64,000 bases of DNA from contig NZ_JABETK010000002.1 in NCBI RefSeq assembly GCF_013240295.1, positions 310,001 through 374,000 on the forward strand, read 5' to 3'. Below, in pieces: positions 48,998-57,496 of the stretch; within the stretch, counting starts at the first letter, position 1; each line of letters starts with the position of its first letter. The notes below the pieces were generated by a model. The model saw nothing but the letters and a program-made list of their open reading frames with translations. It did not search any database and had not been told where the DNA came from. The DNA comes from Neoaquamicrobium sediminum (GTDB lineage: Bacteria; Pseudomonadota; Alphaproteobacteria; Rhizobiales; Rhizobiaceae). A program made the position numbers and the translations under genes.

Positions 48998-51217
48998 ATG
49001 ATCGACCCCGAGCTACAGATCGAACCAAACGTAGCCAGCGGCTTCGGACGGACTGAGCTGGAAGCCTGGATAGATGCTTTTGAGCATGTAGCCCGTCACT
49101 ATAACGTTCCCTTTTCGCCGCGTGGCGCCCTGCAGCTTGGCCGCGCTCTTGAAGGCGACGACGCCGCCACCCAGATCGGTCGCCTCGCGCGCAAGCTGGG
49201 TCTGCGGGTGCGGCAGGCCGACCCGTTGTCGATCTCGCTGACGAGTTGGCGCCTGCCCGTCATCGTCCAGCTCAACGATCGCTCGGTCGGCGTCATCATG
49301 ACGCTCAGCGGCGATGGTAATGCGTCGGTCGTCTTCAGCGGCGACGGCGGCCAGTCCGTTTCCATTCCCGTCGACACATTGATGCACGAAACGCGGCATC
49401 TCGTCATTCCGCGCCCCGAACGCGCAATGGCTGACGAGCGGGTGGATGCCTACATCGCGCCATATCGCCGGCACTGGTTCCGACGCCTGGCCTTCAGCGA
49501 CATACGGCCCTATGGCCACGTGATGCTGGCCTCGCTGGTCGCCAACACGCTTGCCCTTTCAGGCGTGCTGTTTTCCATGCAGGTCTACGACCGGGTTGTG
49601 CCGGCGCATTCCTACAGCACGCTCTACGTCCTGTTCATCGGCGTGATGCTCGCGGTCGCGTTCGACTTCGCGATGCGCCGTGTGCGCACGCGCATCATCG
49701 ACATCGTCGGCAAGCGCACCGACATGCGCATGTCGGACATGGTGTTCGGCCATGCCCTGCGGGTGAAGAACCGCGTGCGGCCAAGCTCCACCGGCACATT
49801 TATTTCCCAACTTCGCGATCTCGAACAGGTGCGCGAGCTGTTGACGTCGACGACACTCGCGGCCGTCGCGGATCTGCCGTTCTTCATCCTGTTCCTGTTT
49901 ATCTTCCTGCAGATCGGCGGCGTGCTGGCGGCGGTGCCAGCCACGGCGCTGGTGCTCCTGGTCCTGCCCGGCCTGCTTGCTCAGCGCCGGCTGCGCGCGA
50001 GTGCCAACGAATCGATGCGCGAAGCGTCTCTCCGGAACGCCATGCTGGTGGAGGCGATCCAGGGCATCGAGGACATCAAGGCGCTGCAGGCGGAAGACCG
50101 CTTCCAGCAGCGCTGGAACCACCTCAACGCCGTCACGGCCGAGGCGCAGTTGCGGCAGCGCTCCATCACCAATTCGCTCACGGCGTGGAGCCATGGCGTC
50201 CAGACCAGCACTTTCGCGGTCATCGTCTTCATCGGCGCGCCGATGGTGATGGCGGGCGACATGACCACCGGTTCGCTCGTCGCCTGCTCCATCCTGGGTT
50301 CGCGCATGATGGCGCCGATGGCCCAGATCACCCAGGTGCTCGCGCGTTTCCAGCAGGCGCGTGTCGGGCTCAAAAGCATAGACAGCATCATGCACATGCC
50401 GGTCGATCATCCCGAGGCCGAGACCCGTGTCAGCGCGCCCGTGCTCAAGGGCGCGTACCGCATGAAGGATGCGGTCTTTCATTATGGCGATGCCGCCGCG
50501 AAGCCGGCGCTCACGGTTCGCGGCCTCGCGATCGGAGCGGGCGAGAAAATCGCGCTGCTTGGCAAGAACGGCGCCGGCAAGTCGACATTCCTGCTCGGTC
50601 TTTCCGGCCTGATGGAGCCTGCGCTCGGCGAGGTTCATCTAGACGATCTCGCCCTCAGCCAGATCGATCCCGCCGACGTGCGGCGTGGCGTCGGGTTGCT
50701 GACGCAGAATTCCCGCCTGTTTCACGGCACCATCCGCGACAACGTCACCATGGGCGCTCCGCACGCTGGGCAGCCGGCATTGCTGGACGCACTCGCCATG
50801 GTCGGCGCAGACGATTTCATCCGCAAGCTGCCGCGCGGCCTCGATCATCCCATCCTGGAAGGCGGGCGCGGGCTGTCCGGCGGCCAGCAGCAGGCATTGC
50901 TGCTAGCGCGGCTGCTGATCCGCGATCCGTCGATCGTGCTCCTGGACGAACCGACCGCCGCGATGGATGAAGCCACGGAGCGCGCCTTCATCACGCGTTT
51001 CCGGGCGTGGAGCCATGAGCGCACGGTGGTGATCGCGACCCACCGCATGCGGGTGCTCGATCTCGTCGACAGGATCATCGCGTTCGACAACGGGCAGGTG
51101 GTGCTCGACGAGACCAAGGAAGAGGCACTGAAGACACTGAAGGGGGTCAAGAAGGTAGTACCAGCCAATCTCCGCGGCACGCCGGAAACGGCTGCGCGCC
51201 GCGCTGAAGGAGCGTGA
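48998..51217 (+). CDS. Type I secretion ABC transporter with C39-like domain
   Basis: The 739-residue exporter has an N-terminal degenerate C39-peptidase-like domain (about residues 20-145) with no catalytic cysteine, six membrane helices (about 170-430), and an ATPase domain with Walker A GKNGAGKST, signature LSGGQQQ and Walker B IVLLDEPT. It resembles LapB/LssB-type exporters of giant adhesins. The ATG at 48998 with GAAGG upstream is preferred; in-frame TTG 48923 or ATG 48935 are alternatives, the first overlapping the adhesin stop. Confidence 0.92.
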   Translation: MIDPELQIEPNVASGFGRTELEAWIDAFEHVARHYNVPFSPRGALQLGRALEGDDAATQIGRLARKLGLRVRQADPLSISLTSWRLPVIVQLNDRSVGVIMTLSGDGNASVVFSGDGGQSVSIPVDTLMHETRHLVIPRPERAMADERVDAYIAPYRRHWFRRLAFSDIRPYGHVMLASLVANTLALSGVLFSMQVYDRVVPAHSYSTLYVLFIGVMLAVAFDFAMRRVRTRIIDIVGKRTDMRMSDMVFGHALRVKNRVRPSSTGTFISQLRDLEQVRELLTSTTLAAVADLPFFILFLFIFLQIGGVLAAVPATALVLLVLPGLLAQRRLRASANESMREASLRNAMLVEAIQGIEDIKALQAEDRFQQRWNHLNAVTAEAQLRQRSITNSLTAWSHGVQTSTFAVIVFIGAPMVMAGDMTTGSLVACSILGSRMMAPMAQITQVLARFQQARVGLKSIDSIMHMPVDHPEAETRVSAPVLKGAYRMKDAVFHYGDAAAKPALTVRGLAIGAGEKIALLGKNGAGKSTFLLGLSGLMEPALGEVHLDDLALSQIDPADVRRGVGLLTQNSRLFHGTIRDNVTMGAPHAGQPALLDALAMVGADDFIRKLPRGLDHPILEGGRGLSGGQQQALLLARLLIRDPSIVLLDEPTAAMDEATERAFITRFRAWSHERTVVIATHRMRVLDLVDRIIAFDNGQVVLDETKEEALKTLKGVKKVVPANLRGTPETAARRAEGA

Positions 51218-51221
51218 TGCC

Positions 51222-52424
51222 ATGGCTATGACAATGCGTGATACACCGGCCGACCTGGGAGAATGGAGCTATGGCGATGACGATGGCGTACGGCTTTCCC
51301 GTTCCGGTCGCATCGTCAGGATCGTCTTCCTCCTGCTCGCCTGCGGTCTCGTCTGGGCCTACTTCGCCGAGCTGGCCGAGGTATCGGCCGGCGACGGCCG
51401 CGTGGTGCCGACCTCGCGCGAGCAGGTCATTCAGTCGCTCGAAGGCGGCATTGTAGCGGCCCTGCACGTGCGTGAGGACGAGGTGGTGGAGCCCGGTCAG
51501 ATACTTGCGCAGCTCGATCCCACCAAGTCGGAATCGAATGTCGAGGAGAGCGCCGCCAAATACCGTGCAGCACTCGCCGCGTCCGCGCGCCTGCGGGCAG
51601 AGGTCGAGCAGATCCCGCTCGTATTCCCGAAGGAACTCGACGGCTATCCGGAACTGATCGCTTCCGAAACCGAGCTTTACGAGGCGCGTCGCCGTGCCCT
51701 GGAGCAGTCGCTGGAGTGGGTCGAGGAATCGCTGGCGCTGGTCCGCAGCGAACTGGACATCAACGAATCGCTGACAGCCATCGGCGCCGCCAGCAATGTC
51801 GAGGTCATCCGTCTCAAGCGCCAGCTCGTGGAGCTCGAGCTCAAGAAGGTCGAGATGAATGCCGAGTATGTCGTGCGAGCGCGCGAGGAACTAACCAAGG
51901 CGAATGCCGAGGTCAATTCGCTGTCCCCGGTGGTCAAAGGCCGCTCCGACAGCCTTGCAAGGCTCACGCACCGCTCGCCGGTGCGTGGCATCGTCAAGAA
52001 TATCGAGGTCTCGACGATCGGCGGAGTCGTTCCGCCCAACGGCAAGCTGATGGACATCATCCCGCTGGATGACAAGCTTCTGATCGAGGCACGCATCTCG
52101 CCGCGTGACATCGCCTTCATCCGGCCTGGACAGGAGGCGCGGGTCAAGATCAGTGCGTATGATTACGCGATCTACGGCGATCTGGAAGGGCATGTGACGA
52201 CCATCTCGCCCGACACGATCCAGGACGAGGTGGACAAGGACATCTACTACTACCGGGTCTTCATCAAGACTGGAAAGGACGCCCTGACCAACGATGCGGG
52301 CAAGACGTTCCCCATCGTGCCGGGGATGATCGCAACCGTCGACATTCACACCGGCGGTAAGACGGTGCTCGAATATCTCATCAAGCCGTTCAACAGGGCG
52401 CGCGAGGCGCTGCGCGAGCGTTAG
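51222..52424 (+). CDS. HlyD family type I secretion periplasmic adaptor
   Basis: The 400-residue membrane-fusion protein has one transmembrane helix (about residues 30-48), a lipoyl/barrel-sandwich half (QSLEGGIVAALHVREDEVVEPGQ), a long coiled-coil hairpin (about 95-240), the second lipoyl half (RSPVRGIVKNIEVSTIGGVV), a beta-barrel, and the C-terminal PGMIATVDIHTGGKTVLEYL motif typical of LapC/HlyD. It begins 4 bases after the ABC gene and completes the exporter with the TolC-like protein. Confidence 0.95.
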   Translation: MAMTMRDTPADLGEWSYGDDDGVRLSRSGRIVRIVFLLLACGLVWAYFAELAEVSAGDGRVVPTSREQVIQSLEGGIVAALHVREDEVVEPGQILAQLDPTKSESNVEESAAKYRAALAASARLRAEVEQIPLVFPKELDGYPELIASETELYEARRRALEQSLEWVEESLALVRSELDINESLTAIGAASNVEVIRLKRQLVELELKKVEMNAEYVVRAREELTKANAEVNSLSPVVKGRSDSLARLTHRSPVRGIVKNIEVSTIGGVVPPNGKLMDIIPLDDKLLIEARISPRDIAFIRPGQEARVKISAYDYAIYGDLEGHVTTISPDTIQDEVDKDIYYYRVFIKTGKDALTNDAGKTFPIVPGMIATVDIHTGGKTVLEYLIKPFNRAREALRER

Positions 52425-52456
52425 TCGCGCGCGCCGGTTATCGGAGGAGGTCTCCA

Positions 52457-55400
52457 GTGGACGTGAAACTCGACACCGTGGACAAGCTGTCTAGCATTCG
52501 CGCCTTCCTGCGCACCAGAGTTGAAGGCCTGCAACCGCCGTTTCCCCGCATCGTCCTGTTCTTCTCCGTCTCTGACGGCGATTCACGCGCCCGCGTGGTG
52601 AACGCTTCGGGCACCTCGCTGGAGTCGGCCTGGCAGAAGGGTCTGGCCGCGCTGCGCGAAATCATGAAAGGCGAAAAGCTGGCCGGTCGCTGGCTTCGGG
52701 TGGACTGGGTCGACCGCCCCGAGCGCAAGGACTGGCGCCGCCTGCGTGCTTTGCTCGTAAAGACCAAACGCAACTATTTCCGCTACGGAATCGCTTTCGA
52801 CCCTGAGCTGAATTTCGCTTTCACCGAGCTTGAGCTCAACGCCAACGCGGCGCTTTACGGTGGCAACACCATCGCGCATGCTGTGTTCAACCAGAAGAAC
52901 TTCGCCACCTATGCCGGCATCCGCTATCCCGACATTCGGGAACCCGATTTCGCCGACGAGGCCGATGTCTATCTGTTCTCAACGCGTGGCGTCTTTTGCG
53001 ACGAGGCCGGCAATCTTCACGAACTGAATGGCGCGGGCTTGGATGCCGGCCGGCGCACCGTGGCCGAGCTTGGCGAAGGCGACGTGACCCCGTTGGTGCG
53101 CGATGCGTCGGCCTACCTTGCCCGGCAGGTCGAGCGCGACGGCACCTTCGTCTACGGCTATCACCCGTGCTTCGACCGGCGGATAGCCGCCTACAACACC
53201 TTGCGCCATGCCAGCACCACCTACGCCATGGTCGAAGCCTGGGAGGTTACACGCGACGCGCGCCTCAAGGCGGCGATCGACCGCTCATTGAAACGCCTGT
53301 GCGGCACGCTCATCCAGACATGCAGCCTGCCGGATGGGACCGAGGCGGCATTTCTGGTCGACGTCGGCAACGAGGTGAAGCTCGGCGGCAATGCTGTCGC
53401 GATCCTTGCGCTCTCCAAATACGCCGCCGTCACGGGTACCAAGGTCCATCACCCGATGATGGAGAAGCTCGCGCTCGGCATCCGCTACATGCAGGATGAG
53501 GAGACCGGTGCGTTCAGCCACGTGCTGAGCTTTCCGGATCTCGGCGTGAAGCAGGACTTCCGCACCATCTACTACGAAGGCGAGGCCACCGTCGGCTTGA
53601 TGCGGCTCTATGGCCTGACCCGCGATCCACGCTGGCTCGAAATGGTCGAAAAGGCCTTTGGTCACTTCATCCGCAATGACCACTGGAAGCACCACGACCA
53701 CTGGCTTAGCTACTGCGTCAACGAGCTGACGCGCTACCGCCCGGAGGAGCGCTATTTCCGTTTCGGCATTGCAAATGTCGCCGGCTATCTCGACTTCGTC
53801 TCGGATCGGATCACCACCTTCCCGACATTGCTCGAACTGATGATGGCGGCGCGCGAAACGCTGGCGCGCATCGACGAGCGACCCGAGCTGCACCATCTGT
53901 TTGACGGTATCGATCTCGAGCGGTTCGAAAACGCTCTGGAGAAGCGCGCCCACTACCTGCTCAACGGGCATTTCTGGCCCGAACTCGCCATGTACTTCCG
54001 CAAGCCGGACAGGATCGTCGGATCTTTCTTCATCCGCCACCACGCATTCCGCGTGCGCATCGACGATGTCGAGCACTATCTGTCCGGTTTCGTCGCCTAT
54101 CGCCGCTATCTGGAAGAACGTGACGCGTTCCAGCGCCTCGTCGCAAGGCATACCGCCCCTCAGTCCGAACTGGCCGATCCGGACGCGATCTGGACTGCCG
54201 CGCATGTGGAGGCCGCGACCGGCGGAACCTGGGTCCGTCAACCGCCGCAGGACTGGTCGGCACGGGGGCTTTCGACCTTCGCGCCCGCCATGCAGCCGGG
54301 CGACATGGCCGTCGTGCGAACCGGCGACGAAACGGTCGGCATGCTGCCGCAGGTGGTCCGTCGCATGAACCCGCCTCCGGCCGCCCTGATCGCACGCGAT
54401 CCCGAAGCGGTCGACGTGACGGACGTGCCGCTGCTCACCGTACCCGATTGCGACGAGGCCGTGCTTGCTATGGGCCGCTACGCGCGGGCGCGCATGACCG
54501 GCAAGGTGCTGGGCGTGACCGGCAGTTCCGGCAAGACCACCGCGGTGGCCATGCTGGCGCATGCGTTGTCTGCACATGGAAGCGTTGCCAAGAGCGCGCA
54601 TAACGCCAACCTGCCGCATGGCGTGGGCTGGAACCTGGCTTCCATACCTTGGGACACGCAGCATGTTGTGATGGAGCTCGCCATCGGCCGCATGGCCGTC
54701 AGCGCGCGGATGGCGCGGCCTCAAGTCGCGATCTTCACCAACATAGCGCCTGCCCACCTCAACGAGACGAGCACCGTCACGGATGTCGCGCGCACGAAGA
54801 GCGCGATCTTCCTCGGCATGTCGTCGGGCGATGTCGCAGTCATCAACCGCGACATGATCGAATGGGAGACGGTGCGCGCCGCCGCCGAGAGCCGCAGCCT
54901 GCGCATCGTCCATTACGGCGAGCACGCCGATTGCGCGTTCAGGCTCGTCTCGCACAACGCGCGCGACGGCCTTGTAACGGCCAGCATCGAGGGCCGCGAG
55001 ATTAGCTATCGCCTCGGCGCCGCAGGCCGTCACATGGCAATGAACAGCCTTGCTGTGCTAGCCGCAGTCTCCGCCCTCGGCTACCCGCTGGAGCGCGCAA
55101 TCGCCAAGCTCCAGACATTCGCGTCACTGCCGGGCAGGGGGCAGATTTGCGACCTCTCGCTTGGTGGACGCAAGCTTACGGTCATCGACGATGCCTACAA
55201 TGCCAATCCGGGCTCGATGGAAGCAGCCTTCGACCAGTTGAACGACTATCCGGGCGCACGGCGCCGGGTCGCCGTGCTGGGCCAGATGGCCGAGCTTGGC
55301 CCGCAGTCGCCGATGTTTCATACGCAGCTTGCGAAGCTGATAGAGGACCGTGCCATCGACCGGGTCTATGTGACCGGAGAACTTTATCAGGACTTCTGGC

Positions 55401-55591
55401 GCGCGCTGCCACGATCCCGAAAGGGGCTCTATCTAGGCTCGCTGGATGCGATGAAGGAAGTGCTGGAGGAACAGCTCGCCGATGGCGATGTGGTGCTGGT
55501 CAAGGGCTCAAACAGCACCCGCATGTACGAGATCGTCGCCTGGCTCAAGGAAATGGCGCAGGCCGACCTGGAACGGCCGGCTGCCGAATAG
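52457..55591 (+). CDS. Fusion protein: helical-toroid-like region plus MurF-like Mur ligase
   Basis: The 1044-residue product starts GTG with a strong GGAGGAGG 6 bases upstream. Residues 1-130 form an unrecognised alpha/beta region. About 150-600 is helix-rich with repeated aromatic/His motifs (YNTLRHASTTYAMVEAWEVT, GALSHVL-like GAFSHVLSF, YYEGEATVGLMRLYG), resembling (alpha/alpha)-barrel sugar epimerases or hydrolases. About 680-1035 is a Mur ligase with P-loop GVTGSSGKTT, HNANLPHGVGWN, DDAYNANPGSMEAAF, MAELG, and VLVKGSNSTRMYEIV, all MurF hallmarks. It is not the cell-wall murF, given the fusion and location. It follows HlyD by 32 bases in the same operon. The substrate is unknown. Confidence 0.8.
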   Translation: MDVKLDTVDKLSSIRAFLRTRVEGLQPPFPRIVLFFSVSDGDSRARVVNASGTSLESAWQKGLAALREIMKGEKLAGRWLRVDWVDRPERKDWRRLRALLVKTKRNYFRYGIAFDPELNFAFTELELNANAALYGGNTIAHAVFNQKNFATYAGIRYPDIREPDFADEADVYLFSTRGVFCDEAGNLHELNGAGLDAGRRTVAELGEGDVTPLVRDASAYLARQVERDGTFVYGYHPCFDRRIAAYNTLRHASTTYAMVEAWEVTRDARLKAAIDRSLKRLCGTLIQTCSLPDGTEAAFLVDVGNEVKLGGNAVAILALSKYAAVTGTKVHHPMMEKLALGIRYMQDEETGAFSHVLSFPDLGVKQDFRTIYYEGEATVGLMRLYGLTRDPRWLEMVEKAFGHFIRNDHWKHHDHWLSYCVNELTRYRPEERYFRFGIANVAGYLDFVSDRITTFPTLLELMMAARETLARIDERPELHHLFDGIDLERFENALEKRAHYLLNGHFWPELAMYFRKPDRIVGSFFIRHHAFRVRIDDVEHYLSGFVAYRRYLEERDAFQRLVARHTAPQSELADPDAIWTAAHVEAATGGTWVRQPPQDWSARGLSTFAPAMQPGDMAVVRTGDETVGMLPQVVRRMNPPPAALIARDPEAVDVTDVPLLTVPDCDEAVLAMGRYARARMTGKVLGVTGSSGKTTAVAMLAHALSAHGSVAKSAHNANLPHGVGWNLASIPWDTQHVVMELAIGRMAVSARMARPQVAIFTNIAPAHLNETSTVTDVARTKSAIFLGMSSGDVAVINRDMIEWETVRAAAESRSLRIVHYGEHADCAFRLVSHNARDGLVTASIEGREISYRLGAAGRHMAMNSLAVLAAVSALGYPLERAIAKLQTFASLPGRGQICDLSLGGRKLTVIDDAYNANPGSMEAAFDQLNDYPGARRRVAVLGQMAELGPQSPMFHTQLAKLIEDRAIDRVYVTGELYQDFWRALPRSRKGLYLGSLDAMKEVLEEQLADGDVVLVKGSNSTRMYEIVAWLKEMAQADLERPAAE

Positions 55592-55594
55592 GGG

Positions 55595-56641
55595 CTATTC
55601 GCGCTGATCGAGTTCGAAGTCGGTCAGCGCGCGGCGAATCTCGTTAGTCGAACGGCCCTGCGCCAGCAGCGCGGCGGCAAGCCGGCCGTTCAGCGCCAAC
55701 AGGTGCCGTCGCGGATCGGCCGCCTGCGCGTAGACGTGCTGCGGATCGAAACCTGCGCTACGCAGGCGTCGCACATAATAGAGCTGGCTGAAGAATGGCA
55801 CGACACGGTCTTCCGGGTCCGAGATCACGTAGATCTGCGGCTTCGGATCGGTGGCGATCCGGTCGATCTCGTCCACCGGATCGTAGAAGTTGCGCGAATC
55901 GTAAAGCAGCCGGCCGGGCAGGGAGCGCCGCCGCTCCCAGAACCTCGATACCTGCTTCACGGATACGAGGCCGGAACTCATCACGGCAGCCGAGATGTCA
56001 GTTCGCCGGTTGAGCAGCCCGGCGACGATCTGCGCGCCAGCCGAATGGCCGCTCAGGATGAACGAGGAGACGTTGTAGCGTTCCTTGATCATGTCGACGG
56101 CCCGGTTCATCAGCGCGATCTCGCGCGGATGGCGGCGCATGTTGTGGTCGCCGGAAGAACCGTAGATGCCCGGTCGCGCAATATAGATCGTGGGTCGCCC
56201 CGCTAGCGTCGACCACTCGGCCATGTCCGACGCGATGGAGGCTGGCGAGCGCTCGATATACGACCCGGTGATGAACCGCACGCCGCGCGTGTTGCGCAAC
56301 ATGACATCCCCGGCGAAATAGATGAGCACGCTGCGATTGCCGCCCTCGGCCAGCCCGTGGGGATAATATCTGATGCAGTCGCCGCGCCCTTCATGTTCGA
56401 TCCAGAGCCCGTTTGGAACCTGTGCGCAGTGCTCAGGAGAGCTGAAACTGCCGTTCAGCGCCTCGAAAGGGCTAAAGTGCTCGTCGCCCGTGGGCACCGC
56501 AAGCTCCTGCGGCTGCGGCAGTTCGAACGGACCGAGCCGCGGCGCATCGGCATGCGCGGCCTGCGAAGCGCCCTGCACCGACAAGGCCAGCAGCAGCCAG
56601 CGCACCAGATGCCAGCTCAGTGTGTGACCGTCTCCGCTCAT
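55595..56641 (-). CDS. Exported alpha/beta hydrolase
   Basis: The 348-residue product has a signal peptide (residues about 8-32, HLVRWLLLALSVQGASQAAHA). The alpha/beta hydrolase core has the nucleophile elbow SGHSAGAQ, an acid in ISDPEDRVVPF and a late histidine in PRRHLLALNGR. An oxyanion-type segment is in SVLIYFAGD. It is convergent with the Mur-ligase fusion, 3 bases apart, with no terminator between. The substrate is unknown; esterase or peptidase are both possible. Confidence 0.78.
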   Translation of the reverse strand: MSGDGHTLSWHLVRWLLLALSVQGASQAAHADAPRLGPFELPQPQELAVPTGDEHFSPFEALNGSFSSPEHCAQVPNGLWIEHEGRGDCIRYYPHGLAEGGNRSVLIYFAGDVMLRNTRGVRFITGSYIERSPASIASDMAEWSTLAGRPTIYIARPGIYGSSGDHNMRRHPREIALMNRAVDMIKERYNVSSFILSGHSAGAQIVAGLLNRRTDISAAVMSSGLVSVKQVSRFWERRRSLPGRLLYDSRNFYDPVDEIDRIATDPKPQIYVISDPEDRVVPFFSQLYYVRRLRSAGFDPQHVYAQAADPRRHLLALNGRLAAALLAQGRSTNEIRRALTDFELDQRE

Positions 56642-56869
56642 CGCACAACCATGCGCTTTACTTGTCTCTCCATGTGCAGAGCCATCCATCTGGAAGCTCC
56701 GGACGCAAGGCCGCACTCGCCCGGCGTCGCGACATGGTTAGCGAAACGATAATCCGCACCACGAAAAACGCCGCCGAGGTGAGCGAGGAACTGTCTATCG
56801 TCGTAAGGCTGGGGCAGATCCGGGTTTTAGGCGAGAAGTGGCGCGCGATTATGATCTGCGTCGCGAATA

Positions 56870-56946
56870 TGGCGATCCCGGCAGGATTCGAACCTGCGAC
56901 CATCGGCTTAGAAGGCCGGTGCTCTATCCAGCTGAGCTACGGGACC
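56870..56946 (-). tRNA. tRNA-Arg (anticodon TCT)
   Basis: The reverse complement runs GGTCCCG...CGGGATCGCCA, 77 bases with an encoded CCA. The acceptor stem pairs GGTCCCG with CGGGATC. The T-arm is GCAGG-TTCGAAT-CCTGC, and the anticodon loop CTTCTAA has TCT at 56910-56912. The D-arm contains AGCTCAGCTGGATAGAGC. Confidence 0.97.
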
Positions 56947-56983
56947 GTCGCTGCGCCTTGGTCGGCCGCGAGATCAGGGCGCG

Positions 56984-57289
56984 TCAGTGTGTCCAGGGCG
57001 TTTTGCGGTCATAGCGGAAATTCTCCGCGTAGGAAATCTGCCGCCGGCGCGTTTCCTTGGGTTCCTGGACCCGGTAGGCAAGCCCGTTCTTCTTGGCGTA
57101 GGCGATGGCCTCTTCCAGCGTGGGGAAGGTGAGGCGGATCTGGCTCTTCATGTCGCCGGAGGAGGTGTAGCCCATCAGCGGGTCGATCTTGCGCGGCTGC
57201 TCGGGATCGAATTCGAGAACCCAGTGGCCGGTCTTCGCCTTGCCGGACTGCATGGCGGTCTTCGCCGGGCTGTAGATGCGCGCTGACAT
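56984..57289 (-). CDS. NDUFS4-like respiratory complex I accessory subunit
   Basis: The 101-residue product matches the ETC complex I 18-kDa (NDUFS4/AQDQ) family: ARIYSPAKTAMQSGKAKTGHW, then WVLEFDPEQPRKIDPLMGYTSSGDMKSQIRLTF and EEAIAYAKKNGLAYRV. In alphaproteobacteria this accessory subunit is encoded away from the nuo operon, as here. It lies between two tRNA genes on the same strand. Confidence 0.92.
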   Translation of the reverse strand: MSARIYSPAKTAMQSGKAKTGHWVLEFDPEQPRKIDPLMGYTSSGDMKSQIRLTFPTLEEAIAYAKKNGLAYRVQEPKETRRRQISYAENFRYDRKTPWTH

Positions 57290-57325
57290 GTGAGCCTCGT
57301 TCCTTGCCTGTGCCGGCCTGCCGGT

Positions 57326-57402
<77 letters not shown>

Positions 57403-57496
57403 GGCCGGTCAAGACCGCTGGTTCCCATAAGTTTTCGTCGGCGGCGAGGCAAGCCTTTATTTTGCCACCGGCCTTCATGTCGCTGCGCGAACGGCT

